Shown here in pieces: positions 55,505 to 63,289 of a stretch of DNA of 64,000 bases. How positions within the stretch are numbered: the first letter of the stretch is position 1; each line of letters opens with the position of its first letter. The stretch comes from JAJDXO01 sp965207535 (lineage in GTDB: Bacteria > Pseudomonadota > Alphaproteobacteria > Rhodospirillales > UBA2165). The stretch lies in assembly GCA_965207535.1 (NCBI GenBank), contig CBDBMR010000015.1, positions 124,001-188,000 on the forward strand. The letters run 5' to 3'. The notes under the pieces are model-generated. The model saw only the letters and a list, made by a program, of their open reading frames with translations. It was not told the DNA's origin and made no database searches. The position numbers and the translations under genes were made by a program.

Positions 55505-57634
55505 CTAGGCCGGGAAAAAAAGCTGACCGCGCCGGGCCATGTTCCGCAGCATCGCCGGCGCCTCGAACCGTCCGCCGAACCGGGCTTTCATTTCGTCGCA
55601 CGCCGCAACGAACTCGGCGGGCCCAACCGTATCGATCAGCCCGATCACGCCGCCATAGGCCGACGGAAACGCCCATCCCAGGACCGATCCCACGTCGGCG
55701 TCGATCGGGTTCTCGATCACGCCTTCCTCCATCGCCCGTACGGCCTCGAGCGACTGAGCATAAAGGAGCCGTTTCTCGATGGTCTCCCGATCAAGCTCCT
55801 CGGCGGCCCGCGGGAAACAGTCCGCCAGGCCGGGCCAGGGCTGCGGACCGGTTTCACCATAATCATAGATGCCGCCGGCTTTGCCGGTCCGTCCGGCGCG
55901 CGTCAGTTTCTCGAGCGCCTCGGCGAGCCGCAGGCCTTTCAGGCCGGCTGCCGACCCGTCGCCGGAAATCGAGGCAACGATGTCTTTCAACAGCGTGAGC
56001 GAGGTGATATCCGCCATCGCCAATGGGCCGATGGGCATGCCGGCCTTGAGGGCGACATCGTCGATCAGATCGGGAGCCCGGCCTTCGGCCAGCAAGGTGA
56101 AGGCCTCCCCGGTATATGCCCCGACCACACGGCTGGTGAAGAACCCCAAACCGTCATTCACGACAATAGGCGTCTTCCGCATGCCGGCAACGGCGTCAAG
56201 CGCCCGGGCAACCGTCGCCCGGTCCGTTTGCTCGCCCTTGATGACCTCGACCAGCTTCATTCGGTCCACCGGCGCGAAAAAGTGCAGCCCGATGAAGCGT
56301 TCCGGACGCGCGGCGCTGCCGGCGAGACGGGATATGGGAATCGTCGACGTGTTACTGGCGATGGGAACCTTCGGACCGACAGCCGCGCTTGCCGACGCCG
56401 TCACTTGATCCTTGACCGACTGCACTTCGGAGACGGCTTCAAACACCATGTCGACGCCGGCGATATCGTCGTACGACGCCGTCGGTTTCAGACGGGACAG
56501 CATCGCCTCGGCGGCATCCGGTTTCATGCGGTTTCTCTCGACGGCGCCCTGAACCCGTTTGGCAATCGCCGCGGCCCCGGCGTCCAGCCGGTCCTTGTCG
56601 GCCTCCAGCAGAAAAACGTCATACCCGGCTTCGGCGGCGCAGTACGCGATCCCCGATCCCATCTGGCCCACGCCGACGACCGCCACGCTCTTGATGTCAT
56701 AGGGAGCAATGTCACCCGGCCGGTCTTTCATCCCATTGGCGTCATTGAGGCCGAGGAACAAGGTTCTGATCTTGTTTTTGACGACCTTCGACGCCGCGAC
56801 ACCGGCAAATTTCTCCTGCTCGAGCTCGAGCCCATCCTCGAACGGCCTTGCCAATCCTCCCTCGACCGCTTCCATAATCGCCTGGGGAGCCGGTTCCAGA
56901 CCGGGCCTGAGGCGCCTGATTTTCGTCCACATGGCGTCCAAGGCATCCTGGCCTTCCCGCGAGGACGGAGACGGATCGGGCCAGTCATCCCCCTCCCGGT
57001 CCCACGGCTGATCCGGAGGCGCGGTATTCGACAGGATGGCCTCCTTGGCTTGCCCGGTGAGGTCATCGGCCGGAACGATTTGATCGAGGAGTCCGATCTC
57101 CAGAGCCTTGGCGGCCGTCACCCGCCGGTCCTCGACCAGGATCGGGAGCGCCGCCGCCAGACCAACGAGGCGGGGCAGCCGCTGGGTGCCGCCGGCGCCC
57201 GGGATCAGGCCGAGGGAAACCTCCGGCAGGCCGAGCTTGAGGCGGGGATCATCCGCCCCTATCCGATAGGTGCAGGCAAGCGCAACTTCGAGACCGCCGC
57301 CAAGCGCCAGGCCGTTCAGGGCGGCAACAAAGGGTTTGGGCGCCCGCTCCATATCCCGCATACAGGACTGAACGTCCGCGATGACGGCGGCAGCATCCCC
57401 GGGCGTCTTCAAGGCCTGCAGCTCTTTCAAATCACCGCCGACCAGAAAGGACTTTTTGGCCGAGGCGATCACGACACCCTTCACACCATCGTCGGCCGCC
57501 AGCTGCCGGACGGCCGCATGGAGTTCCCGTACGACGTCGCTGTTCATGAAGTTGTGGGGGGAGTCCGGACGGTCAAACACGATCCCGCGCACGCCATCGC
57601 CATAATCTTCAATTCTGATGACCGTCATTGCCAT
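55505..57634 (-). CDS. FadB/FadJ-like enoyl-CoA hydratase/3-hydroxyacyl-CoA dehydrogenase
   Basis: 709 residues. N-terminal crotonase domain (GVVIASAKKSFLVGGDL, ALNGLALGGGLEVALACTYRI, and LPEVSLGLIPGAGGTQRLPRL with the catalytic Glu), then a 3-hydroxyacyl-CoA dehydrogenase (NAD-binding VAVVGVGQMGSGIAYCAAEAGYDVFLLEAD near 300; FIGLHFFAPVDRMKLVEVI with the catalytic His; KTPIVVNDGLGFFTSRV). Performs hydration and NAD-linked oxidation in one polypeptide. In the middle of the operon, 8 bp after the acyl-CoA dehydrogenase. Confidence 0.94.
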   Translation of the reverse strand: MAMTVIRIEDYGDGVRGIVFDRPDSPHNFMNSDVVRELHAAVRQLAADDGVKGVVIASAKKSFLVGGDLKELQALKTPGDAAAVIADVQSCMRDMERAPKPFVAALNGLALGGGLEVALACTYRIGADDPRLKLGLPEVSLGLIPGAGGTQRLPRLVGLAAALPILVEDRRVTAAKALEIGLLDQIVPADDLTGQAKEAILSNTAPPDQPWDREGDDWPDPSPSSREGQDALDAMWTKIRRLRPGLEPAPQAIMEAVEGGLARPFEDGLELEQEKFAGVAASKVVKNKIRTLFLGLNDANGMKDRPGDIAPYDIKSVAVVGVGQMGSGIAYCAAEAGYDVFLLEADKDRLDAGAAAIAKRVQGAVERNRMKPDAAEAMLSRLKPTASYDDIAGVDMVFEAVSEVQSVKDQVTASASAAVGPKVPIASNTSTIPISRLAGSAARPERFIGLHFFAPVDRMKLVEVIKGEQTDRATVARALDAVAGMRKTPIVVNDGLGFFTSRVVGAYTGEAFTLLAEGRAPDLIDDVALKAGMPIGPLAMADITSLTLLKDIVASISGDGSAAGLKGLRLAEALEKLTRAGRTGKAGGIYDYGETGPQPWPGLADCFPRAAEELDRETIEKRLLYAQSLEAVRAMEEGVIENPIDADVGSVLGWAFPSAYGGVIGLIDTVGPAEFVAACDEMKARFGGRFEAPAMLRNMARRGQLFFPA

Positions 57635-57642
57635 CCCCTCCG

Positions 57643-58827
57643 CTAGCTGAATTCAGCCTTGATATCCATTTTCTTGAAAAGGGATTTGCTGATGATGGAT
57701 TTCATGACCTCGGACGATCCGCCGGCAATCCGCTCGACACGGGCCTCCGCGTAGGCGCGGGCGACGGGATACTCCCACATATACCCCCAGCCGCCGAACA
57801 ACTGCAGGCAGGTATCAACCGTGCGTCCCTGCATTTCAGTGGTCCAGAGTTTTGCCGCCGCGGCCGTGTCCGCGCTTAGTTCGCCGTCCAGATAGTCCTC
57901 CAGCAGCCGGTCGACCAGGCACCGCCCGACGGTGAGTTCCGTGTGGACTTCGGCCAATTTGAACTGGGTGTTTTGGAAGTCGGTCAGTTTCTTGTGGAAG
58001 AGTTCCCGGTCGGCGGCATAGGCGACGGTGTCCCGGAAAACCCCTTCCGACTTGGCGAGGCTGCTGACGGCGATGGTCAGGCGTTCCCGGGCGAGGCCAT
58101 GCATCAATTGGAAAAATCCCTGCCCTTCCTCTTCACCTACGAGGTTTTCATGCGGCACTTGGACATTGTCGAAAAACAGTTCCGACGTATCCTGTGCTTT
58201 TGCGCCGATCTTTTTGAGGTTCCTGCCCCGCTTGAACCCGGGCGTGTCCGCTTCGACCAAGAACAGGGACATGCTGTCTGTGGCGTATTCGTTTTTCGTT
58301 TTCGCGGCGACAAAGAAGACATCTCCCAACTGGCCGTTGGAGATGAAGACTTTCTGCCCATTCAGGACATAGCCCGCATTGGTTTTCCTGGCGCTCGTCG
58401 CCATGCGGCGGAGATCGCTTCCCGCTCCCGGCTCGGTCAGGGCAATCCCCGAGATAGCCTCTCCGCTGACGAACTTCGGCAGCCATTGGGCTTTCTGATG
58501 TTCGCTCCCGAACCGCTCCAGGTAGGGCGCCGCCATTTCCGAATGGATGTTGAAACCGGGACCTGACGCCCCGACCCGGGCCATTTCCTCCAGGACCACG
58601 ACGCTGAACAGGTAATCGCCGCCAACGCCGCCATATTCTTCCGGCACGGTCGGGCAGAGCATGCCGGCGGCGCCAGCTTTCTCCCATACGTCGCGGGAAA
58701 CAACTCCCCGTTCGTCCCATTCATCGAGAAATGGCACGACTTCCGTTTCGACGAATCGCCGGACCTGATCCCGGAACATGTCATGTTCCTGGGAAAACAG
58801 TTTTCGTCTCATGGTGTCCTGAAACAT
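57643..58827 (-). CDS. Acyl-CoA dehydrogenase
   Basis: 394 residues with the full classical domain order: N-terminal helices (QEHDMFRDQVRRFVETEVVPFLDEW), GISGIALTEPGAGSDLRRMATSA, YVLNGQKVFISNGQ, and FDNVQVPHENLVGEEEGQGF. It continues to VDTCLQLFGGWGYMWEYPVARAYAEARVERIAGGSSEVMKSII, where the Glu of AEARVERI is near the expected catalytic position of the long-chain/isovaleryl type. FAD enzyme introducing the 2,3 double bond. Strong GGGAGGAG before the ATG. Confidence 0.94.
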   Translation of the reverse strand: MFQDTMRRKLFSQEHDMFRDQVRRFVETEVVPFLDEWDERGVVSRDVWEKAGAAGMLCPTVPEEYGGVGGDYLFSVVVLEEMARVGASGPGFNIHSEMAAPYLERFGSEHQKAQWLPKFVSGEAISGIALTEPGAGSDLRRMATSARKTNAGYVLNGQKVFISNGQLGDVFFVAAKTKNEYATDSMSLFLVEADTPGFKRGRNLKKIGAKAQDTSELFFDNVQVPHENLVGEEEGQGFFQLMHGLARERLTIAVSSLAKSEGVFRDTVAYAADRELFHKKLTDFQNTQFKLAEVHTELTVGRCLVDRLLEDYLDGELSADTAAAAKLWTTEMQGRTVDTCLQLFGGWGYMWEYPVARAYAEARVERIAGGSSEVMKSIISKSLFKKMDIKAEFS

Positions 58828-58837
58828 GTCTCCTCCC

Positions 58838-60361
58838 TTAACCGGCGATCTGTTCCCGCAGGAGGTCCTTTCGGACCTTCCCGACCGCGCTCAGGGGCAG
58901 CGGGTCGGTTGTGAAGGTCGCACTTCGCGGGCATTTGTAGCCGGCGATGAGGTTCTTACAGTGTTCGCGAAGAGACGTCTCCGACAGGGCCGCGCCATCG
59001 CCAACCATGACGACGGCGTGCACGCGCTCTCCCCATTTTTCGTCCGGCACCCCAATGACGGCACAAGCGATCACTTCGGGATGTTCGGCAACGGCATTTT
59101 CGACCTCACCGCAAAATACGTTCTCGCCCCCGCTGACGATCATGTCCTTCAACCGGTCGGCGATACGCACAAACCCATCTTCATCCATAACGCCCACATC
59201 GCCGGTGTGGAGCCACCCGTCCTTCAATGTTTGTTCGGTAATCTCCGGCTGCTTCCAATAGCCCAGCATGACGGACGGCGCTCTGATCAAAATCTCCCCG
59301 GCCGCCCCCGGTGGCGCAGGCAGCCCGCTCTCATCCACGATACGGACTTCGCTCGTCATATTGGCCCGGCCGGCCGTATTCAGTTTTCCCGCCAGCGGAC
59401 CGGACAGGGTATGACGCTCCGGCGGCAATATGAGGCAAGGACCCGTACATTCCGTTTGGCCGTAGATTTGGACCAGGTCCACCTGCGGACACCGGTCCAT
59501 CACTGTTCGCAGGAGCGCTTCGGAGATCGGCGCGGCGCCGTAAACGATAGTGCGTACGGCCTTGAAGGCGTTGCTTACATCAGGAGTTTCCATCATCCCG
59601 GCCAGCATGGTCGGGATCAGGCTGACAAGGGTCACATCATGATCCGCGACCGTTTGCAGAAAAGTGGCCGGAGACAGGTCGGCCGGGAAAATCTGCGTGG
59701 CGCCGGCGAAGGCGCAGGCGTGAGTCACCCCGGCGCCCGCGAGGTGAAAAATAGGCGGGGCATGGATGTAAACCGTCTCGGACGAGATGTTGAGATCGTT
59801 GACCAAATTCAAGGTTTGAACCGTCAATGCGCCGTCGCTGATCATGACGCCCTTCGGCCGGCCGGTGGTGCCTCCGGTGTAGTAGAGGGCGGCGAGATCC
59901 GACATCTCCGCTTTCCACGGCTCCATGCCGTCATTTCGGGCGAGCGCGTCAAGCGTATGTCCCTGGCCGGTTCCGCCATCGAGATCGATGAGGATCGGGG
60001 ATTTGGCAGCCGCACCGGAGAGGGCGGCGAGCGCGTCCCTGTTCTCCCCGTCGGCGGCAATTGCCGAGACCTCGGCTTCCTCCGCTATCTGCTTCATTTC
60101 CGCCATGGTTAGGCGGGTGTTCAGCGGAACGTGAACGAACCCCGCCCACGCCACGGCATACATCATGACGAGATGTTCCGGGGAATTGCCGGCCACAACG
60201 GCGACCCTGTCCGCGGGCTGCAACCCAAGTTCCCGCAATCCCGCGGCGACCGAACCGATCCGTCCGGCCAAATCCCGCCAGGTCAGCCGGCCGGCCTCGC
60301 TTACCGCCGCCGTCCGCGCGCCGTATATCCGGGCTGTTCGGGCCAAGGCTTGTGCAAACAT
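58838..60361 (-). CDS. AMP-dependent acyl-CoA ligase
   Basis: 507 residues: ALYYTGGTTGRPKGVMISDGAL (phosphate-binding P-loop), QIYGQTECTGPCLI, DGWLHTGDVGVMDEDGFVRIADRLKDMIVSGGENVFCGEVENAV, and the C-terminal adenylation Lys in LPLSAVGKVRKDLL. Activates a carboxylic acid to its CoA ester with ATP. Starts 1 bp before the TetR stop on the minus strand, so tightly coupled. In this operon it probably activates the desulfated or side-chain acid. Confidence 0.93.
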   Translation of the reverse strand: MFAQALARTARIYGARTAAVSEAGRLTWRDLAGRIGSVAAGLRELGLQPADRVAVVAGNSPEHLVMMYAVAWAGFVHVPLNTRLTMAEMKQIAEEAEVSAIAADGENRDALAALSGAAAKSPILIDLDGGTGQGHTLDALARNDGMEPWKAEMSDLAALYYTGGTTGRPKGVMISDGALTVQTLNLVNDLNISSETVYIHAPPIFHLAGAGVTHACAFAGATQIFPADLSPATFLQTVADHDVTLVSLIPTMLAGMMETPDVSNAFKAVRTIVYGAAPISEALLRTVMDRCPQVDLVQIYGQTECTGPCLILPPERHTLSGPLAGKLNTAGRANMTSEVRIVDESGLPAPPGAAGEILIRAPSVMLGYWKQPEITEQTLKDGWLHTGDVGVMDEDGFVRIADRLKDMIVSGGENVFCGEVENAVAEHPEVIACAVIGVPDEKWGERVHAVVMVGDGAALSETSLREHCKNLIAGYKCPRSATFTTDPLPLSAVGKVRKDLLREQIAG

Positions 60362-61093
60362 CTACCGGCCGTCCCCTTGTTCGTCCGGCCCGGCAAGAAG
60401 GCCGTCAAACAGAATGGTCAGAACCGAGTCGGCCAGGTCTTCGGTCGCCTCGCCGCCGGTGAGATCGACGCCGTGGGTGGCCTCGACAACCGGCGCCAGG
60501 CAATAGGTCATGGCGGCGGCCGAAATAATCGTGTGCGTTACGGCGTAAACGGGGAGGTCCTTCAATTGACCCGCTTTAACCCCTTCCGCCACCGTCTCAT
60601 CGAACGGTTCGAACCCGGCTTTCAGAAACTTCTCGGCGAGCCAGACCAGCCTGGGACCCGCGGTCGTTCCTTCATGAACCATGATCCGGCTGAGACTGAC
60701 ATCCGACGCGCTCATCCTCACGAACCGGCGGACCAGCACTTTGAGCCGGTTGACGGGGTCCAAATCCTTCAACTCGTCCTTCGCCAAGGGAAAGCGCTCG
60801 CCCAAATTGCGCATCAATTGTTCGATCGCCGCCTTCCAGATCTGTTCCTTGGTCTTGAAGTGATAGTGGACCATGGATTGAGCCATGCCGGCGTTCTTGG
60901 CAATCAGCCCCGTCGTGACGGCGTCGTATCCATGCCTGGCGAAGGCATCGATCGCTGATTCGAGCAAAAGCTTCCGGGAACTCTCGCGGCTCGCGATTTC
61001 CGCCAATGACGGGCGTCCCCGGCGCGCGCGGCGGCTGCCGTTCCCGGATTTTCGGCCCGGCGTCGCTTTAACGGTGTCGGTCGCGGAATCCAT
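60362..61093 (-). CDS. TetR-family transcriptional repressor
   Basis: 243 residues: basic N-terminal extension (GSRRARRGRPSLAEIASRESSRKLLLESAIDAFARHGYDAVTTGLIAKNAGMAQSMVHYHFKTKEQIWKAAIEQ, the TetR helix-turn-helix), then a helical ligand domain. Sits inside the operon between the sulfatase and the acyl-CoA ligase. It is likely to control the divergent promoter region at 62707-62874, where AT-rich direct repeats and a palindrome lie; ligand perhaps an acyl-CoA or sterol-like intermediate. Confidence 0.92.
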   Translation of the reverse strand: MDSATDTVKATPGRKSGNGSRRARRGRPSLAEIASRESSRKLLLESAIDAFARHGYDAVTTGLIAKNAGMAQSMVHYHFKTKEQIWKAAIEQLMRNLGERFPLAKDELKDLDPVNRLKVLVRRFVRMSASDVSLSRIMVHEGTTAGPRLVWLAEKFLKAGFEPFDETVAEGVKAGQLKDLPVYAVTHTIISAAAMTYCLAPVVEATHGVDLTGGEATEDLADSVLTILFDGLLAGPDEQGDGR

Positions 61094-61098
61094 GAGTC

Positions 61099-62706
61099 TC
61101 AGCCGGTCATGACCTGGAGAGGGGTCCGGGATTCATAGTGGATCAGGTTCTTCAGCATCCGCTCCATCAGTTCCAGCCGGGTAACCTTATGGTCTTCGGA
61201 GGCCCAAAGATTGACGATCTCTCCGGGGTCGTTTTTGAGATCGTACAATTCGCCCCACTCCTCTCCGGCGTAATACGAAAGCCGCCAATCGTGATCGACA
61301 TAAGTCTTCACGCGCATCGGCAGATCCCGCCCCGGAAGGGGCAGAGAGGTCGCCTGCTCGACAACGACGCCGTCCCGCCTCGATGGCTCGCCGCCAAACA
61401 TGATCCTGGTCAGGTCTTCACCCAGCATGCCCGCGGAAGGCGCCAGTCCGGCCCGCGCCAGAATGGTGTTTGGAATATCCTGTGAGCAGCCGATCTCGCT
61501 CTCTGTTCGGCCCGGCGACTCGTCGTCGGGGTCCATCCAGATAAAGGGAACCTTGATGAGCCCCTGGTAGTGGAGAAGCGCCTTTTGCATGAGGCCGTGA
61601 TCGCCCATCCAATCACCGTGATCGCTGGTGACGATGACGACCGTGTTCTGATCGAGGCCATGCTCTTTCAGCTTGGCCAATATCCGCCCGACACTGTCGT
61701 CGATGAACGAGACCATGCCGTAGGTGAGAGCGGTGATCTGCTTTGCCTCGTCCTCGGTCACGGCATAGGGCCGTACCCATTCCCGGTTTGCGGTGCCGTC
61801 CGCCAACTCCTGGTGCATCCTCGCCAGAATGGGCGTCTGGTCATGAGGCCGGTGATAAAAGGAGGCGGGCAATTCGATATCCGCCGGATCGTACATGTCC
61901 CAATACTTGCCGGGCGGCGTGAACGGATGATGGGGGTCGGGGAAACTGCACTGGATGAAAAACGGCTTTTCCCGATCGCTACCGGCGTATTCGTCGAGAT
62001 ACGCCAGGGTCATCTCGGCGACATAATTGGTGGGATACAGTTCCTCCGGCATACGGGGTTTCCGCGCCTGAGGCGCATCGTAGCGCGGGTCCGGCTCCGG
62101 ATTGACGCTTGAGCGGTTGCCGGCCTCGGCCGGAAAACGCTCCCGGAGCCAATGGGTGTAATGGCCCTGCACATCATCGCCATGCCAGGTGCAGACGCGG
62201 AACCGTTCGAAGCCGTAATAGTCGCCTTCCCGTTCATCGGCTTCCGGGTCGCGCGAGTGTTGAAAGTTCAGTTCACGGTCATATTCCGGTCCGGAGCGAA
62301 TTCGAGTGCGGGAATCGCGCAGTTCTTCCGGCGGCGGATCGAGATCCTCCGAGGCTTGCCGGAAACTGGGCCGGTCCGTGGTCATGTTTTGGAAATGGGC
62401 CTTGCCGAAAAGCGCGGTCCGATAGCCGCCGGCCCGCAAAAGATGCGTATAACAAACCGAGTCCAGGGAGATCGGAATGCCGTTTACCCGGACGCCGTGC
62501 TGGGTCAACGTCTGCCCGGTCATGATGGTCGCCCGGTTGGTCTGGCAAATACCGGAATTGACGTAGAAGTTTTCGAATCGCCGCCCCCGGTCGGCGAGGG
62601 AATCCAAATACGGAGTCTTGAGAACCGGATTTCCGGCGCAGCTCAGGTGGTCCGCCCGCTGCTGATCGGTAATGATGAACAGGATGTTCGGCCGCGCAAC
62701 GCTCAT
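61099..62706 (-). CDS. Sulfatase with non-standard CQTNR motif, first gene of beta-oxidation operon
   Basis: 535 residues, no signal peptide: PNILFIITDQQRADHLSCAGN, CSFPDPHHPFTPPGKYWDMYDPADI, TSDHGDWMGDHGLMQK and ELYDLKNDPGEIVNLWASEDH. The formylglycine site reads Cys54-Gln-Thr-Asn-Arg: the Pro/Ala normally at the third position is Thr. Its paralogue at 17034 has Cys54-Met-Pro-Asn-Arg. Whether the modifying enzyme accepts it is unknown. It is 5 bp upstream of tetR in one operon with acyl-CoA ligase, dehydrogenase, FadB and racemase, so it probably removes sulfate from the substrate that those enzymes degrade. Confidence 0.9.
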   Translation of the reverse strand: MSVARPNILFIITDQQRADHLSCAGNPVLKTPYLDSLADRGRRFENFYVNSGICQTNRATIMTGQTLTQHGVRVNGIPISLDSVCYTHLLRAGGYRTALFGKAHFQNMTTDRPSFRQASEDLDPPPEELRDSRTRIRSGPEYDRELNFQHSRDPEADEREGDYYGFERFRVCTWHGDDVQGHYTHWLRERFPAEAGNRSSVNPEPDPRYDAPQARKPRMPEELYPTNYVAEMTLAYLDEYAGSDREKPFFIQCSFPDPHHPFTPPGKYWDMYDPADIELPASFYHRPHDQTPILARMHQELADGTANREWVRPYAVTEDEAKQITALTYGMVSFIDDSVGRILAKLKEHGLDQNTVVIVTSDHGDWMGDHGLMQKALLHYQGLIKVPFIWMDPDDESPGRTESEIGCSQDIPNTILARAGLAPSAGMLGEDLTRIMFGGEPSRRDGVVVEQATSLPLPGRDLPMRVKTYVDHDWRLSYYAGEEWGELYDLKNDPGEIVNLWASEDHKVTRLELMERMLKNLIHYESRTPLQVMTG

Positions 62707-62735
62707 CTTGTGTCACCTCGTCCGTTCAAGGGAAC

Positions 62736-62755
62736 AAATTAATTTATTGTTTATT
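62736..62755. promoter_or_regulatory. AT-rich direct repeat 1 before the sulfatase operon
   Basis: AAATTAATTTATTGTTTATT, 18 of 20 positions identical to 62843-62862. It lies 30 bp upstream of the sulfatase start. Candidate TetR site. Confidence 0.55.
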
Positions 62756-62829
62756 CAATCAATTAATAACGCTATCATATGAATCATCTTGTAGACAATA
62801 AGAAAAAATATACGTATTTTGCAAATTGA

Positions 62830-62841
62830 ATAATTAATTAT
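62830..62841. promoter_or_regulatory. Palindrome ATAATTAATTAT
   Basis: Perfect 12-bp palindrome in the middle of the AT-rich divergent region, 33 bp upstream of the DUF35 gene. AT-rich palindromes arise easily, so weight is modest. Confidence 0.4.
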
Positions 62842-62842
62842 A

Positions 62843-62862
62843 AAATTAATTTATCGTCTATT
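62843..62862. promoter_or_regulatory. AT-rich direct repeat 2 before the DUF35 gene
   Basis: AAATTAATTTATCGTCTATT, near-identical to 62736-62755 and 12 bp upstream of the DUF35 ATG. The two copies stand at opposite ends of the divergent promoter region. Confidence 0.55.
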
Positions 62863-62874
62863 AGAGGAACCGGG

Positions 62875-63285
62875 ATGGCCGATCAGACGCAGCGTTTACT
62901 GCCCCGCCCGACACCCGAAACGCAGCATTTCTGGGACGGCACGCAGGCCGGTGAGCTTCGCCTTCAGAGGTGCGGCGATTGCGGCACCGCCTATTTTCCG
63001 CCTCGTCCGTTCTGCCCAACTTGCAGCAGCCGAAACGTCTCGGTGTTCGCGGCGAGCGGAAAGGCGACCCTTTACAGCTATGTCATCAGCCATATTCCCG
63101 CACCGGGTCTGGAACCTCCCTATTCCGTGGCCGTCGTGACCCTGGAGGAAGGTCCCCGGATGATGACGAACGTCATCGGCTGCGAGCAGACACCGGAAGC
63201 GCTGACGCTCGACATGCCCCTCGAGGCGGTCTTCGAAACTCAAACGGACGAGATCACCCTCCCGTTTTTCAAACCGGCAGCGTGA
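62875..63285 (+). CDS. DUF35 zinc-ribbon/OB-fold acyl-CoA-associated protein
   Basis: 136 residues: N-terminal helices (PRPTPETQHFWDGTQAGELRLQRC), a rubredoxin-like zinc ribbon with Cys-Gly-Asp-Cys and Cys-Pro-Thr-Cys pairs (residues 33-50), then an OB fold (GKATLYSYVISHIPAPGLEPPYSVAVVTLEEGPRMMTNVIG). DUF35 proteins form complexes with thiolase-like partners; in steroid side-chain degradation the ChsH2 DUF35 domain binds the Ltp2 aldolase. The next gene is such a partner, 4 bp downstream. Divergent from the sulfatase operon. Confidence 0.92.
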   Translation: MADQTQRLLPRPTPETQHFWDGTQAGELRLQRCGDCGTAYFPPRPFCPTCSSRNVSVFAASGKATLYSYVISHIPAPGLEPPYSVAVVTLEEGPRMMTNVIGCEQTPEALTLDMPLEAVFETQTDEITLPFFKPAA

Positions 63286-63289
63286 CGCC

